The position numbers and the translations under genes are program-made. The notes below the pieces were generated by a model. The model ran no database searches, was not told the origin of the DNA, and saw nothing but the letters and a program-made list of their open reading frames with translations. From Omphiscola glabra (lineage: Eukaryota > Mollusca > Gastropoda > Lymnaeidae), in NCBI GenBank assembly GCA_964017045.1, contig OZ024794.1:21191316-21255315 (forward strand): a stretch of 64,000 nucleotides of DNA, given 5' to 3'. Numbering within the stretch: position 1 is the first letter of the stretch; every line of letters begins with the position of its first letter. Shown here piece by piece: positions 34,131 through 44,671 of the stretch.

Positions 34131-34454
34131 TTTTGGACGAGAAACTCATAGTTTACAATATCCTCCAACCCCCAGACTGTCTTGTCAAGATCATTGTCTA
34201 TTTTAACCTTGTCAATCTAAGTGAATAAATTCTATATGTGTTATACATACATCCCCAACAACCCCCACCCACCCACCCCCCACACTCACACCTATGAACA
34301 GCCTAACGGTGGCTTAACCCCTGGCTATCCATTACAAGCTTTCTTGTTAAGACATATTCCTTCCTTTTTTTGTTTTTTAAACGCATGAAAAGTGGAAAAA
34401 AGAAAAAAATGTTGATGAATATACTAGACGCTAAATTTGGTACTTGAAATGGAA
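34131..34454. other. Spacer, nothing recognised
   Basis: Contains a CCCCACCCACCC stretch near 34263 and A/T runs. No gene supported. Confidence 0.4.
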
Positions 34455-36012
34455 GAAAACACGTACAGGTTTAAACGAACATGTCAGTGTACAAAAAAAA
34501 CACGTACAGGTTTAGACGAACATGTCAGTGTCAATAAAACACGTACAGGTTTAGACGAACATGTCAGTGTCAATAAAACACGTACAGGTTTAGATGAACA
34601 TGTCAGTGTCAATAAAACACGTACATGTTTAGACGAACATGACAGTGTCAATAAAACACGTACAGGTTTAGACGAACATGTCAGTGTCAATAAAACACGT
34701 ACAGGTTTAGACGAACATGTCAGTGTCAATAAAACACGTACAGGTTTAGACGAACATGTCAGTGTCAATAAAACACGTACAGGTTTAGACGAACATGTCA
34801 GTGTAAATAAAACACGTACAGGTTTAGACGAACATGTCAGTGTAAATAAAACACGTACAGGTTTAGACGAACATGTCAGTGTCAATAAAACACGTACAGG
34901 TTTAGACGAACATGTCAGTGTCAATAAAACACGTACAGGTTTAGACGAACATGTCAGTGTAAATAAAACACGTACAGGTTTAGACGAACATGTCAGTGTC
35001 AATAAAACACGTACAGGTTTAGACGAACATGTCAGTGTAAATAAAACACGTACAGGTTTAGACGAACATGTCAGTGTAAATAAAACACGAACAGGTTTAG
35101 ACGAACATGTCAGTGTCAATAAAACACGTACAGGTTTAGACGAACATGTCAGTGTCAATAAAACACGTACAGGTTTAGACGAAGATGTCTGTGTCAATAA
35201 AACACGTACAGGTTTAGACGAACAAGTCAGTGTCAATAAAACACGTACATGTTTAGACGAACATGTCAGTGTAAATAAAACACGTACAGGTTTAGACGAA
35301 CATGTCAGTGTCAATAAAACACGTACAGGTTTAGACGAACATGTCAGTGTCAATAAAACACGTACAGGTTTAGACGAACATGTCAGTGTCAATAAAACAC
35401 GTACAGGTTTAGACGAACATGTCAGTGTCAATAAAACACGTACAGGTTTAGACGAACATGTCAGTGTCAATAAAACACGTACAGGTTTAGACGAACATGT
35501 CAGTGTCAATAAAACACGTACAGGTTTAGACGAACATGTCAGTGTCAATAAAACACGTACAGGTTTAGACGAACATGTCAGTGTCAATAAAACACGTACA
35601 GGTTTAGACGAACATGTCAGTGTCAATAAAACACGTACAGGTTTAGACGAAGATGTCTGTGTCAATAAAACACGTACAGGTTTAGACGAACATGTCAGTG
35701 TCAATAAAACACGTACAGGTTTAGACGAACATGTCAGTGTCAATAAAACACGTACAGGTTTAGACGAACATGTCAGTGTCAATAAAACACGTACATGTTT
35801 AGACGAACATGTCAGTGTCAATAAAACACGTACATGTTTAGACGAACATGTCAGTGTCAATAAAACACGTACAGGTTTAGACGAACATGTCAGTGTCAAT
35901 AAAACACGTACAGGTTTAGACGAACATGTCAGTGTCAATAAAACACGTACAGGTTTAGACGAACATGTCAGTGTCAATAAAACACGTACAGGTTTAGACG
36001 AACATGTCTGTG
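34455..36012 (+). repeat. 39-bp minisatellite, about 40 copies
   Basis: The unit is AAAACACGTACAGGTTTAGA plus CGAACATGTCAGTGTCAAT. One plus frame (34437-36059, KTRTGLDEHVSVN repeats) and one minus frame (VRVLLTLTCSSKP) are both open across the whole array. Plus-frame variants include silent GTC/GTA and GAC/GAT changes. Replacement changes also occur (GGT/TGT, CAT/CAA, and a recurring GAAGATGTCTGTG variant at 35180 and 35650). There is no signal peptide, splice context or unique domain, so I treat it as non-coding. Confidence 0.93.
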
Positions 36013-36240
36013 TAAAAAAAACTTCATTTTTTAAAAATACAGTTCCATTTAAAACTTGAACTTTAAAGAAGAAATGTAGCAAAATATTTTCTTATCAATG
36101 CTTTTGGGGGGGGGGGGGGCCGGGGGCGGGGGCGGGGAAGAGAGGAAGAAAGAGGGAGAGAGAGAGAGCATATTGTTTTTAAATCTAAATGTACAAATGT
36201 GCTGGCAAATAAAAAAAAATTGTAATAATAAAGAGTAGAA
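36013..36240. other. Spacer with poly-G and GA-rich tract
   Basis: Contains a G-run and GGCGGGGGCGGGG at about 36106-36136, then a GAGAGAGAG purine tract to 36170. Confidence 0.45.
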
Positions 36241-37140
36241 GAGTTTCGTAATCGGGATTCGCAGCGATATAATCGGAATCGTTGAACTCCTCGTAGAGTG
36301 ATGGGGGAGGTAATACTCTCATGGAGACGGGAAAGAATAAACAATTACAGAACGAGGAGTCTCGGGGGGGAGGCGGGTACTTTGGGTCCCAATCGACAAA
36401 ATTAGAAAGGCCAGCTTTGTCTGTCAACAGTAATCTTGGGATAATGTCGATGCCATCATTTGTCATTCGTGGGATCTCGTTAAGATCGGACTTACTCGGG
36501 GGGCTGGGTACATCCCTGTAAGAGGCTGCAACGAGGACTTGGGGGTTAGGGGGCCGAGAGAAATTCGCCTTTGTGGTATTGTGATGAGCCCCCCCACCTG
36601 TGACGACATTATCACCGGGCCTTGCACATCCGCAGATCGTCCGTGCTGGGGGAGAAATATTTTGACACCTCTTGACAGCTTTTGTCGCGGAGGCAATCTT
36701 CATCGAGTCGCGGAATGAGATGCATTGTAAAGGGTCCCCGCACTTTAAACCTACGTACGTATTCAGGGCTAGAGACATTTAACTGGGTAAGTAGTTTTTT
36801 TTCCTCGAACGGGGTATTAAGGAAAGATTGCTGTCAAACGAACAATACGACGATCAGGCCCCCGCGCTTCGCAGAGAGCCACGGTCGTTTTTGGTTTTGT
36901 TTGCCTCGTCTGTAGATGGAAAGAGTTAAGTATCTACAGATCTGCCTGCTTGAGGCTCGCCTCTCGAAACTTCTTAAGATTTAATGTTGTGTTCCATTCA
37001 TTTGAATGCACGTCCGTAAAAATGATAATAAACCGACGCGGTCCACGAATACAACCCGATTCTGCGTGATGGTTTTTCGAGAGCCCCCAAGTCTTTGTTC
37101 GGGCTGCGATAAAGCTTGACATTAATACAAAACGTAAAAG
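36241..37140. other. Unique, higher-GC block of unknown function
   Basis: This is the longest stretch with balanced composition and no repeat. Overlapping open frames exist on both strands (minus 36185-36778, 197 codons; plus 36682-36915), with no recognised domain. The plus strand has AACTGGGTAAGTAG at about 36780-36793, which fits a splice-donor consensus. The alternatives are an orphan exon, a conserved non-coding element or a promoter. No choice can be made from one sequence. Confidence 0.35.
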
Positions 37141-38206
37141 AAAATATCGCGTAATGAAATGTGATTTTATGTGTGTACTGAGTGTGGTGCTAGGCCGCGG
37201 TTCATCCGCCGTACAGTGAATCCGGCGCTGGGAACTGTGAAAGCCGACATATAATTGAGATCACTCCGCGAGTTTTCTGGTCATTGCGTCTTATCTATGG
37301 ACGTCCACCGATTGCATCTTACCTATGGACGTCCACTGATTGCATCTTACCAATGGACGTCCACTGACTGCATCTCATCTATGGACGTCCACTGATTGGA
37401 TCGTTTTTTTCCCCATTCTTTCTAAATTTCATACTTACAGTACTTGTGGTAATGTTGTGTGACAGTGTTGTGCGGTAATGATATTTGGTACTTACTTGTG
37501 GTTATGGTGAAAAGTGGTTTTGGTTATTGTATTCGTATGTGGTAATGGTGTGTGACAATGTCGTGTGGTAGTGGTGTGTAGTAATGTCGTGTGGTAGTGG
37601 TGTGTGATAGTACTGTTGGTAATGTTGTGTGTGTGGTAGTTTTAATTATAGTATTGCTATGTTTTAGCATTTTGTGGGAGTGTGGTGTGATAGTGTGAGT
37701 AGTATTGGTATGTATTGATAGGGCTTTTAGTTTTATTTTACACTTATTTTATCTATTTGAAATCTACAGCGGCGTGAATCAACTCGCATTTCCCACGAAT
37801 CCTCAAAACTATCATTATAAAAAAAAAAGGTGAAAAATGGGGGGGGGGGGGAGGGGGGGATTCTTCGCTATGAATTTCACAAGTTTTTTTTTAAATACTT
37901 TTTTTTTACTAAAACAAACACATTTGTATCACTATGCCTGTCTGTACATCCGATGTCATTAAGAGTCTTGCTACTGTACATTCAGTGTTGAATATCATGA
38001 ACATTTAATGTCGTCTCTGTATGCTAACATGTTTGTCTCTTTTATTTGCATATCATGCAAAAACAAAAGTAAACATAAGATCCTCATTTTCGTCACAGTT
38101 TTTATAAACGATTACAATATAACTTATTATGTCACAATTTTAAATAGACATATCTGGATCATTAAAAGACAGCATGTACACACACACACACACGTATGTT
38201 TAGATA
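37141..38206. other. Spacer with small tandem repeats
   Basis: Includes the 28-bp repeat at 37286-37399, a degenerate GTGGTAATG(G/T)TGTGTG-type patch at 37440-37705, and G-runs at about 37839-37858. No gene supported. Confidence 0.45.
37286..37399 (+). repeat. 28-bp tandem repeat, 4 copies
   Basis: The unit is CATCTTACCTATGGACGTCC plus ACTGATTG, with slight variation. Confidence 0.9.
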
Positions 38207-39245
38207 TATTACGCTTCTGGTGTGACTGCTTCCATTTCCGGCTGCCTCCTAACAAGCTGGCTGCCTCCTATTCAGCGTATTTGGTACTGAGATTATTTTC
38301 GTAGCTCTTGCTGTATGCTTTGTATTTTGTGACGTATATTTGGGTATGGGAAATGGCGTTGTTAATGTTGTTATGTTTTAGCAGGAGCAGCAGTGATGCC
38401 TTAGTTAGTAATGGTGTGTTAGTAATGGTGTATTAGTAATGGTGTGTTAGTAATGGTGTGTTAGTAATGGTGTGTTAGTAATGGTGTATTAGTAATGGTG
38501 TGTTAGTAACGGTGTGTTAGTAATGGTGTGTTAGTAATGGTGTGTTTGTAATGGTGTGTTAGTAATGGTGTGTTAGTAATGGTGTGTTAGTAATGGTGTG
38601 TTTGTAATGATGTGTTAGTAATGGTGTGTTAGTAATGGTGTGTTAGTAATGGTGTTCTTTATTTAATAAAGAGACATTTGCTACACGAATCATTGGTTTG
38701 TAAAATAATTAATAAAAATGAATAATCTCATATTATATATCGCTTCTGGTGTGACTCGTGGACTGCTCCCTAATCAGTGAATTTGGTATTCAGAATATAT
38801 CACAAATGATTCTGTATGTTTGAAAGAAAGTAGGGTTCCGTAATGAGTTTAATAGCCCGCAAAATTCCCGATAACTACGCTAAATGATATACTTTTTTTA
38901 TATTACGCAACTGCGTTTTGCGCGTTATACTCTCTTTTCGGAAAATGAAATCGTCTCAATTTAAGCATGGTGTCAATAAATACTCGGTTTAAAAGTGCTT
39001 GGGACATCAGAATATTTAATATAGTTCATTGGGCGTCAAATAAAAAGTGTGCAGTGACGTATCATGGGTGGGGGGGGGGGAACTGATGTAGCAAAAATTG
39101 GGATTCTTAAATATGCTTTACTTGAGTTCATGTTTTTGTCAAGTAACATTAATAGATGGGAAGTACAAGCATTGCTGTCGCCAATGTTTGGCAAGCTATA
39201 ACTATATACATATATTAAAGAAAAGCTTAAATTAAAAATAAAATG
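38207..39245 (+). repeat. Dispersed repeat family D, plus-strand copy, interrupted by a 14-bp array
   Basis: Family D blocks appear at 38207-38300 (TTCTGGTGTGACTGCTTCCA, CAGCGTATTTGG) and again at 38738-39245 (CTTCTGGTGTGACTC, GATAACTACGCTAAATGATA, GAAAATGAAATCGTCTCAAT, GCAGTGACGTATCATGGGTG, TAGCAAAAATTGGGATTCTT). A 14-bp array sits between, so this may be two adjacent copies. Related copies lie at 7290-7790 (minus), 43068-43400, 61990-62330 and a fragment at 30838. Confidence 0.7.
38397..38655 (+). repeat. 14-bp minisatellite, about 18 copies
   Basis: The unit is AGTAATGGTGTGTT with GTGTATT and TTTGTAATG variants. Confidence 0.95.
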
Positions 39246-40434
39246 CATTTTGAAACATAAAAGGATAAAACATTTCCTAGTGTAACTGAAAAAGTGTTTA
39301 AGCGGAAAAGTATACGTAAACTTTTAAATGTACACGTATATTATTTATAATTCATCAGTTTATTTTATTATTATTATTTTAATATTTTAACCATTTTTTT
39401 TAAAAAACGTTATTTATTTTAGTGGCTGTATTAAAACGTACTATTATTTAAATAACAAATATTGAGAAATCCTTGACAGGCCCTCAATTCTGGCCACGCC
39501 CCTGCCATTGTAATCCCGCCCTCCACTCACACACCTAAAAAAATTCACATGAACATCAGATTCTATCCCTATGACGCCAAAGTACAAAACCAACCCTAAA
39601 GGGGGGGGGGGGGGGGCGCATTAGTCGTACTCAGAACTTTACAAGGGTACATTACCGACAAAATCCTTTGGTTGCTTTTCTTTCTATTTATCCAGTTCAC
39701 ATATTTTGGGACAAATTCATTCGCTTTCGACACCTCGTTGCACACTAGACCTCGCTTTGTCATCCTTGATGATCAAAGGTTTATATTTGATACTTAAACA
39801 AGTGCCTACGGGGGTCCCCCATCCCAGACCACGCATGTGTACACTATATATAATATGTCTTCCATCTCGCGCCATCCCATCTCCATCTTAGCTTTCTTAT
39901 TATTAGTTTTCCCCTTCAAAAACTAATTTATGTATTCTTGTAACAAAAAAAAAAAAGGTGGGGGGGGGGTGGATTTTAAGAAAAGAAACAAATTGCCTCT
40001 GTGTGGGATGAAACACCGCTTTCTCAATAGAGTTAATAAATTTTAGGAAGGATTCAACAGCAGAAAAAGAAGAAAAAAAATGAATTCATGGAGGGCAATC
40101 CTCAAACCCAAAGGACCGGATTCATGAGCAATACCGTGTCAAGGGAAACAACTGCCCGCAGCGCCTTTCTCTGTAACGGTATACGGCGCGGTGAACACAC
40201 CGACTCTAAGTGCTCCAAACGACAACTCTCTTGGGCTTCTGCAAACAAGCGCGCTGTTGTGCGCGAAATTCGCCTTGATACATCAATGCCAACGCACAAT
40301 TATTTTTTTTAAAAAGAAGTCCCCCCCCCCCTTTTTTTCTTGGTGGTTTTTTTAGTACGCCTTGCGTCTAATCCCCTTTTACTCCAAACACTTCATTAAA
40401 GAGAGAGTATATTATTACCTTTACAGCGCATATC
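39246..40434. other. Spacer, nothing recognised
   Basis: AT-rich to 39480, then mixed. G-runs at about 39600-39616 and 39960, and a C-run near 40321. 40090-40310 has overlapping open frames on both strands without a recognisable domain. Confidence 0.4.
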
Positions 40435-40442
40435 AGTTAGGC

Positions 40443-40629
40443 CAGCGGTTCTCAATCTATGGGTCGAGGACCCCTTTGGGGGTCTAACGACCCTTACAAA
40501 GGGGTCGCCTAAGACCATCGGAAAACACATATTTATAAAGTAGCAACGAAAATGAGTTTATGGTCGGGGATCGCCACAATATGAGTAACTATTAAAGGGT
40601 CGTGGCATTATGAAGGCTGAGAACCACGA
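40443..40629 (+). mobile_element. SPIN-like hAT MITE, copy A (187 bp)
   Basis: Begins CAGCGGTTCTCAATCTATGG and ends GGCTGAGAACCACGA. The interior has GGGTCGCCTAAGACCATCGG, AAAACACATATTTAT, AAGTAGCAACGAAAAT and TTAAAGGGTCGTGGCATTA. These are the signature blocks of the SPIN (Space Invaders) hAT transposons, called URR1 in rodents, as I recall them. An 8-bp target duplication is AGTTAGGC at 40435-40442 and AGTTAAGC at 40630-40637 (7 of 8). No coding capacity. Confidence 0.88.
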
Positions 40630-40652
40630 AGTTAAGCACACAGCCTGTACAA

Positions 40653-40850
40653 CAGCGGTGCTCAACCTGTGGGTCGCGACCCCTTTGGGGGGTCGAATGG
40701 CCCTTTCCCAGAGGTCGCCAAAGACTCTCGGAAAGCACATATACTCGACAGTTATGAAGTAGCAGCGAAAATAATTTTGTGGCTGGGGGTCGCCATAACA
40801 TGAGGAACTGTATTAAAGGGTCGCGGCATTAGAAAGGTTGAGAACCACTG
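40653..40850 (+). mobile_element. SPIN-like hAT MITE, copy B (198 bp)
   Basis: Begins CAGCGGTGCTCAACCTGTGG and ends GGTTGAGAACCACTG. It has a perfect 8-bp target duplication, CTGTACAA, at 40645-40652 and 40851-40858. The interior has GTGGGTCGCGACCCCTTTGG, ACATGAGGAACTGTATTAAA and GGGTCGCGGCATTAG. It lies only 23 bp after copy A and in the same orientation, yet has its own duplication, so it is a separate insertion. Confidence 0.92.
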
Positions 40851-40984
40851 CTGTACAACAAGAGCGCATGAGACTTTCTGAAGCTTGTTGACAGCGCTCG
40901 AAGACTTGCCGTGACAAGTGACACCCATCAACAGGACAGTTCAATGGGATCGAAGTCAATGTGGGGCTTCGAAATTTGCGTAAT

Positions 40985-41165
40985 TTTTTGTCTTTATCGT
41001 ATGTGTAGAAACTTGTGTGTTATTATTGTATGTGTAGAATCGTGTGTATTAATATCGTTTGTGTAGAATCTTGTGTATTAATAACGTATGTGTAGAATCT
41101 TGTGTGTTAACATCGTATGTGTAGAGACTTGTGTGTTTATATCATATGTGTAGTATCTATAAATT
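40985..41165 (+). repeat. Degenerate ~29-bp tandem repeat, about 6 copies
   Basis: Units vary around CGTATGTGTAGAATCTTGTG followed by TATTAATAT. Confidence 0.85.
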
Positions 41166-41296
41166 AATTATTTGTATGTGTATTTTAGGGGTGCACTTCT
41201 GGGAGTCATTTAGCTAAGGTATACGCCTCTGGTCATGTGCTTTTTGTTTCTACATCGTGGCAATCATTTATGGTGAATCGTGTTGAACACGACAGA

Positions 41297-41366
41297 CAGT
41301 AGGGTACCTAGGGTTGGTGTCACCCGGTGCTGTCCGCACCCCCCGCACCCCCTAGCTACGCCACTG
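41297..41366. mobile_element. Short hAT-like MITE, CAGTGGCGTAGC family (70 bp)
   Basis: The right end is CCCTAGCTACGCCACTG and the left CAGTAGGGTACCTAGGG, imperfect inverted repeats. Flanks are ACGACAGA (41289-41296) and ACCACGGA (41367-41374), 6 of 8 matching. An internally deleted or very short member of the family. Confidence 0.6.
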
Positions 41367-41374
41367 ACCACGGA

Positions 41375-43067
41375 TACACACGGCACAAAAGAACGACTCA
41401 TCCAAATTGTGAATAGCATGGAACAAGAGGCAAACCTGTCAACAAAGTGTTCAAGAGACCTGCCCATTAAACGTAGTGGGACGTAATAGCATACAAGGAT
41501 ATACATGTATATGTTTATAATCGTTGGTTTATACTAAACATGTTATTCTTCAGGATTGAACTAGTTTTGTAAAGGTTGGCCGTTTGTAATTGATAACCTC
41601 CCCGGAATGTTTCAGTTAAACCAAGTAAACGATATTCAACGACCCAGCACTATAAAAAATAAAATCCTACTCCATCAACCACCTAAACCTATAATAATGT
41701 ATTTACTAGCAATCATTCCCGTCTCTTCACAGGGAGTTTTGGCATCCGATAATGTATTATTTGATTTTTTTTTAAATAGAAATCAACAAGAAATTAGGAA
41801 AGGAGTTAATCTTTTTAAAAATCGAAAACGGTGATCCCCCTAATCTTCTTAGTAGTCGTTTTAAAACCTTTAACAAATATTTTTACATAAATGTTTACAC
41901 ATTATAATTTAGTTGTTATATAATTGATTATAATGGCAATAAGTTCTTATCATAAACGTTTCTCTTTTCCCCCTAAAATTTCATTCAACCAAAACTAATA
42001 TACGAAACTATGATAAGAGCCATCAAGTTAAAGTGTCAACAATCCAGTGAGGAGTGAAAAGTTTGAGAACCACTGATTTGTTCCAATTAATTATCTAATT
42101 CGATTCAGTTGAAGTTGGGGGTAAAGGGGTCAATTTCTATCTCATTAACAATAAATAGTCCCCAAATTTTCATCTTAAAAATAAACATTAACAGAGTAAA
42201 AATGAATGTACCCCCCGGTTGGAAAAAAAATAATTCATCTGGAATATTTTTCATATTGGCATTAAAGGTAACAATTGAAGGTAACCATTAAAGGTAACCA
42301 TTGAAGGTAACCGAAAATTTCTCATTTTGTAGGGTATGAGTGTGCGTCTAGAGTACGGCGTAGGTCCTTGTATTGTATCCCGGTGAAAAGACCACGTGAC
42401 TCCAGGCGAGCGGATAATTTCATTTTGGTACAACTAAATTAATCCTTTGACCCACTTGCCCTTACCGAGCATTTGTAGACTGCCCCCTCCCCCACATCCA
42501 AAATTTCCTTCACACCCACCCTACCCCCCCCCCACACAACCCTACCCCCCCCCCCCCACACACACACACTTCCTTAACCCTCGGCCCATAAAGCTTGCGA
42601 TTAAGTCAAAAGACAAACAAACCCCGGTAGAACATATTTGTTAATATGGTCCCCCTTCATGTTTGCCTGCTTCCGGGCATGGAAGTCCGTCCGAGTTTAT
42701 TAATTTTTTGAAAAGGGACATTTTTATATTTTTTTGCTTGAGGAGCGCCTATGAATATTTTTCAGGGCAGTTATTCTACGGCTCGACGGATAAAACTACG
42801 TACGGAGAAGTTGTGGGTTCGTGAGTTTTAAACAACGATAACTGTGGAGTGGATAAGCCGGAGTCGAATTCGTTTGTTACCGGATTCCGAAAGAAGTAAA
42901 GTGATAGAAATTATAGAATCTATGACCACCGGTCTTGAAAAGTTATTAACTTTCAGCAATCAATCAACAACCAAAAGGAGGGGAGTGTATATATATATAT
43001 ATATATAAGAAGGAGTTAATGTTGATGCTTTACGCTCGGATTCTTAGAAACAATTGTAGTGAATCTC
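41375..43067. other. Spacer, no gene recognised
   Basis: Contains a short AAAGGTAACCATTGAAGG repeat at 42262-42312, a C-rich low-complexity stretch at 42481-42565 and a (TA)n patch at about 42985-43008. Short open frames show no domain. Confidence 0.4.
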
Positions 43068-43400
43068 TTATATATATTACACTCCTGGTGTGACTCGCTG
43101 ACTGCTTCCTGATGGACTGCTTTCTAATCAGCGAATTAAATTTAATTCTCAATGTTTGAAAGAAAGTATGGTTCAATAATGAGTTCAAAAGCGAAACGAA
43201 ATGATATTAGAAACTTAAATATCTTTACTTTGATACTTCTTTAAAAATATGGAAAGTTTGATTTTCTATATCCTAAACATAAATTTAAAGGAAGTGCAAA
43301 CGTCTTCATCAATTTGAGGATTCAATACACCAAAACCCGATTTAGTAACATGTGCAAAAATTGGGGTTTTAGATATTGAGACTTCGCAATAGCAGGTAGA
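43068..43400 (+). repeat. Dispersed repeat family D, partial copy
   Basis: Shares CTCCTGGTGTGACTCGCTGA, TCTAATCAGCGAATT, TGTTTGAAAGAAAGTA and GGTTCAATAATGAGTT with the 38738-39245 copy, then diverges. An AAAATTGGGGTTTTAGATAT stretch near 43355 matches the right part of the family. Confidence 0.6.
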
Positions 43401-43510
43401 ATGTATCAAAATATGCCTTCCATTATTACCCGAGCAATGCCGGGTCATATATTCTTGTATATTTATACGGTTCTGCAAATAGAATTCGTGTTGGTATTCA
43501 TTATAGTTGT

Positions 43511-43677
43511 CAGTGGCGTAGCGAGGGGGGGGCAAGGGGGGCATCATGCCCCCCTAGCGCTATTCACAAAGGGGCGACAAATGGTATATTTTACATACAA
43601 TATTGTATGGTTTTCGAATAGGGGGGCGCTAAAAAGGTATTGGGCCCTGGGCGCGAGTTAAGCTCGCTACGCCACTG
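43511..43677. mobile_element. hAT-like MITE, CAGTGGCGTAGC family (167 bp)
   Basis: The terminal inverted repeats CAGTGGCGTAGCGAG and CTCGCTACGCCACTG are perfect over 15 bp. The perfect 8-bp target duplication ATAGTTGT lies at 43503-43510 and 43678-43685. The interior has G-runs, a GGGGCGACAAATGGTATATT block and GGTTTTCGAATAGGGG. The element at 60761-60932 is nearly the same in inverted orientation. No coding capacity. Confidence 0.92.
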
Positions 43678-43744
43678 ATAGTTGTCTTTTGTTATAAAAT
43701 ACATTTCCGGTTTGAAGAGATCAAAATGAACTGTAATATTATAC

Positions 43745-44395
43745 TTTCATCCAGGGTGTATGATGAGCTGTAAAATTATACCTTCATCCACGTGTAGTAT
43801 GAGATGTAACATTTCACCTTCATCCAAGTGTAGTATGAGATGTAACATTTCACCTTCATCCACGTGTAGCATGAGATGTAACATTTCACCTTCATCCACG
43901 TGTAGTATGAGATGTAACATTTCACCTTCATCCACGTGTAGTATGAGATGTAACTTTACACCTCCATCCACGTGTAGTATGAGATGTAACATTTCACCTT
44001 CATCCACGTGTAGTATGAGATGTAACATTTCACCTTCATCCACGTGTAGTTTGAGATGTATCATTTCACCTTCATCCACGTGTAATATGAGATGTAACAT
44101 TTCACCTTCATCCACGTGTAGTATGAGATGTAACATTTCACCTTCATCCACGTGTAGTATGAGATGTAACATTTCACCTTCATCCACGTGTAGTATGAGA
44201 TGTAACATTTCACCTTCATCCACGTGTAGTATGAGATGTAACATTTCACCTTCGTCCAAGTGTAGTATGAGATGTAACATTTCACCTTCGTCCAAGTGTA
44301 GTATGAGATGTAACATTTCACCTTCGTCCAAGTGTAGTATGAGATGTAACATTTCACCGTCGTCAAACTGTAACATAATTTGTAACATAAAACCT
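43745..44395 (+). repeat. 36-bp minisatellite, about 18 copies
   Basis: The unit is AGTATGAGATGTAACATTTC plus ACCTTCATCCACGTGT. The rightmost four units carry the TTCGTCCAAG variant together. Both strands are open (CNISPSSTCSMR on plus, HVDEGEMLHLIL on minus) because 36 is a multiple of three. Confidence 0.96.
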
Positions 44396-44423
44396 TTATG
44401 CAGTGGAAAGAATGTCATAACAG

Positions 44424-44593
44424 CAGGGGCGTAGCAAGCGTTTGCGTCATCCGGGTGGGCCAAGATTGTTGCCGCCTCCACCCAACAAAAATATCTGGTG
44501 TTGGCAAAAATGCCGCCCCTCAATAGATGGGGGGGGGGCACAATTTCCGCCCGGGGTGGTCCATCCCCTCCACCCAGCCTTCCTACGCCAGCG
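44424..44593. mobile_element. Degenerate hAT-like MITE, CAGTGGCGTAGC family (170 bp)
   Basis: The left end CAGGGGCGTAGCAAG and inverted right end CGCTGGCGTAGGAAGG match the family imperfectly. The interior has a G-run and GGGTGG blocks. The flanking octamers (CATAACAG and CATAGAGC) agree only at the first four positions, so the target duplication is doubtful. Confidence 0.55.
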
Positions 44594-44671
44594 CATAGAG
44601 CAAAAACAAAAAAACAAATCACCGATTCTCAAGTCCCAGTTTTGTCTTCAACTACTGATGGCGGGCGGCGG

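Noticed and set aside
34437..36059. 540-codon KTRTGLDEHVSVN repeat protein
   Set aside because: Kept only as a low-interest finding. The opposite strand is equally open and there is no non-repeat domain, signal peptide or exon structure.
36185..36778. 197-codon minus-strand frame as a host gene
   Set aside because: No recognisable domain, proline-rich stretches derive from C-runs, and opposite-strand frames overlap. Left as an unexplained unique block.
42058..42076. Fifth SPIN-like element (GTTTGAGAACCACTG)
   Set aside because: Only the last ~15 bases resemble a SPIN end; no matching left end, interior blocks or duplication were found.
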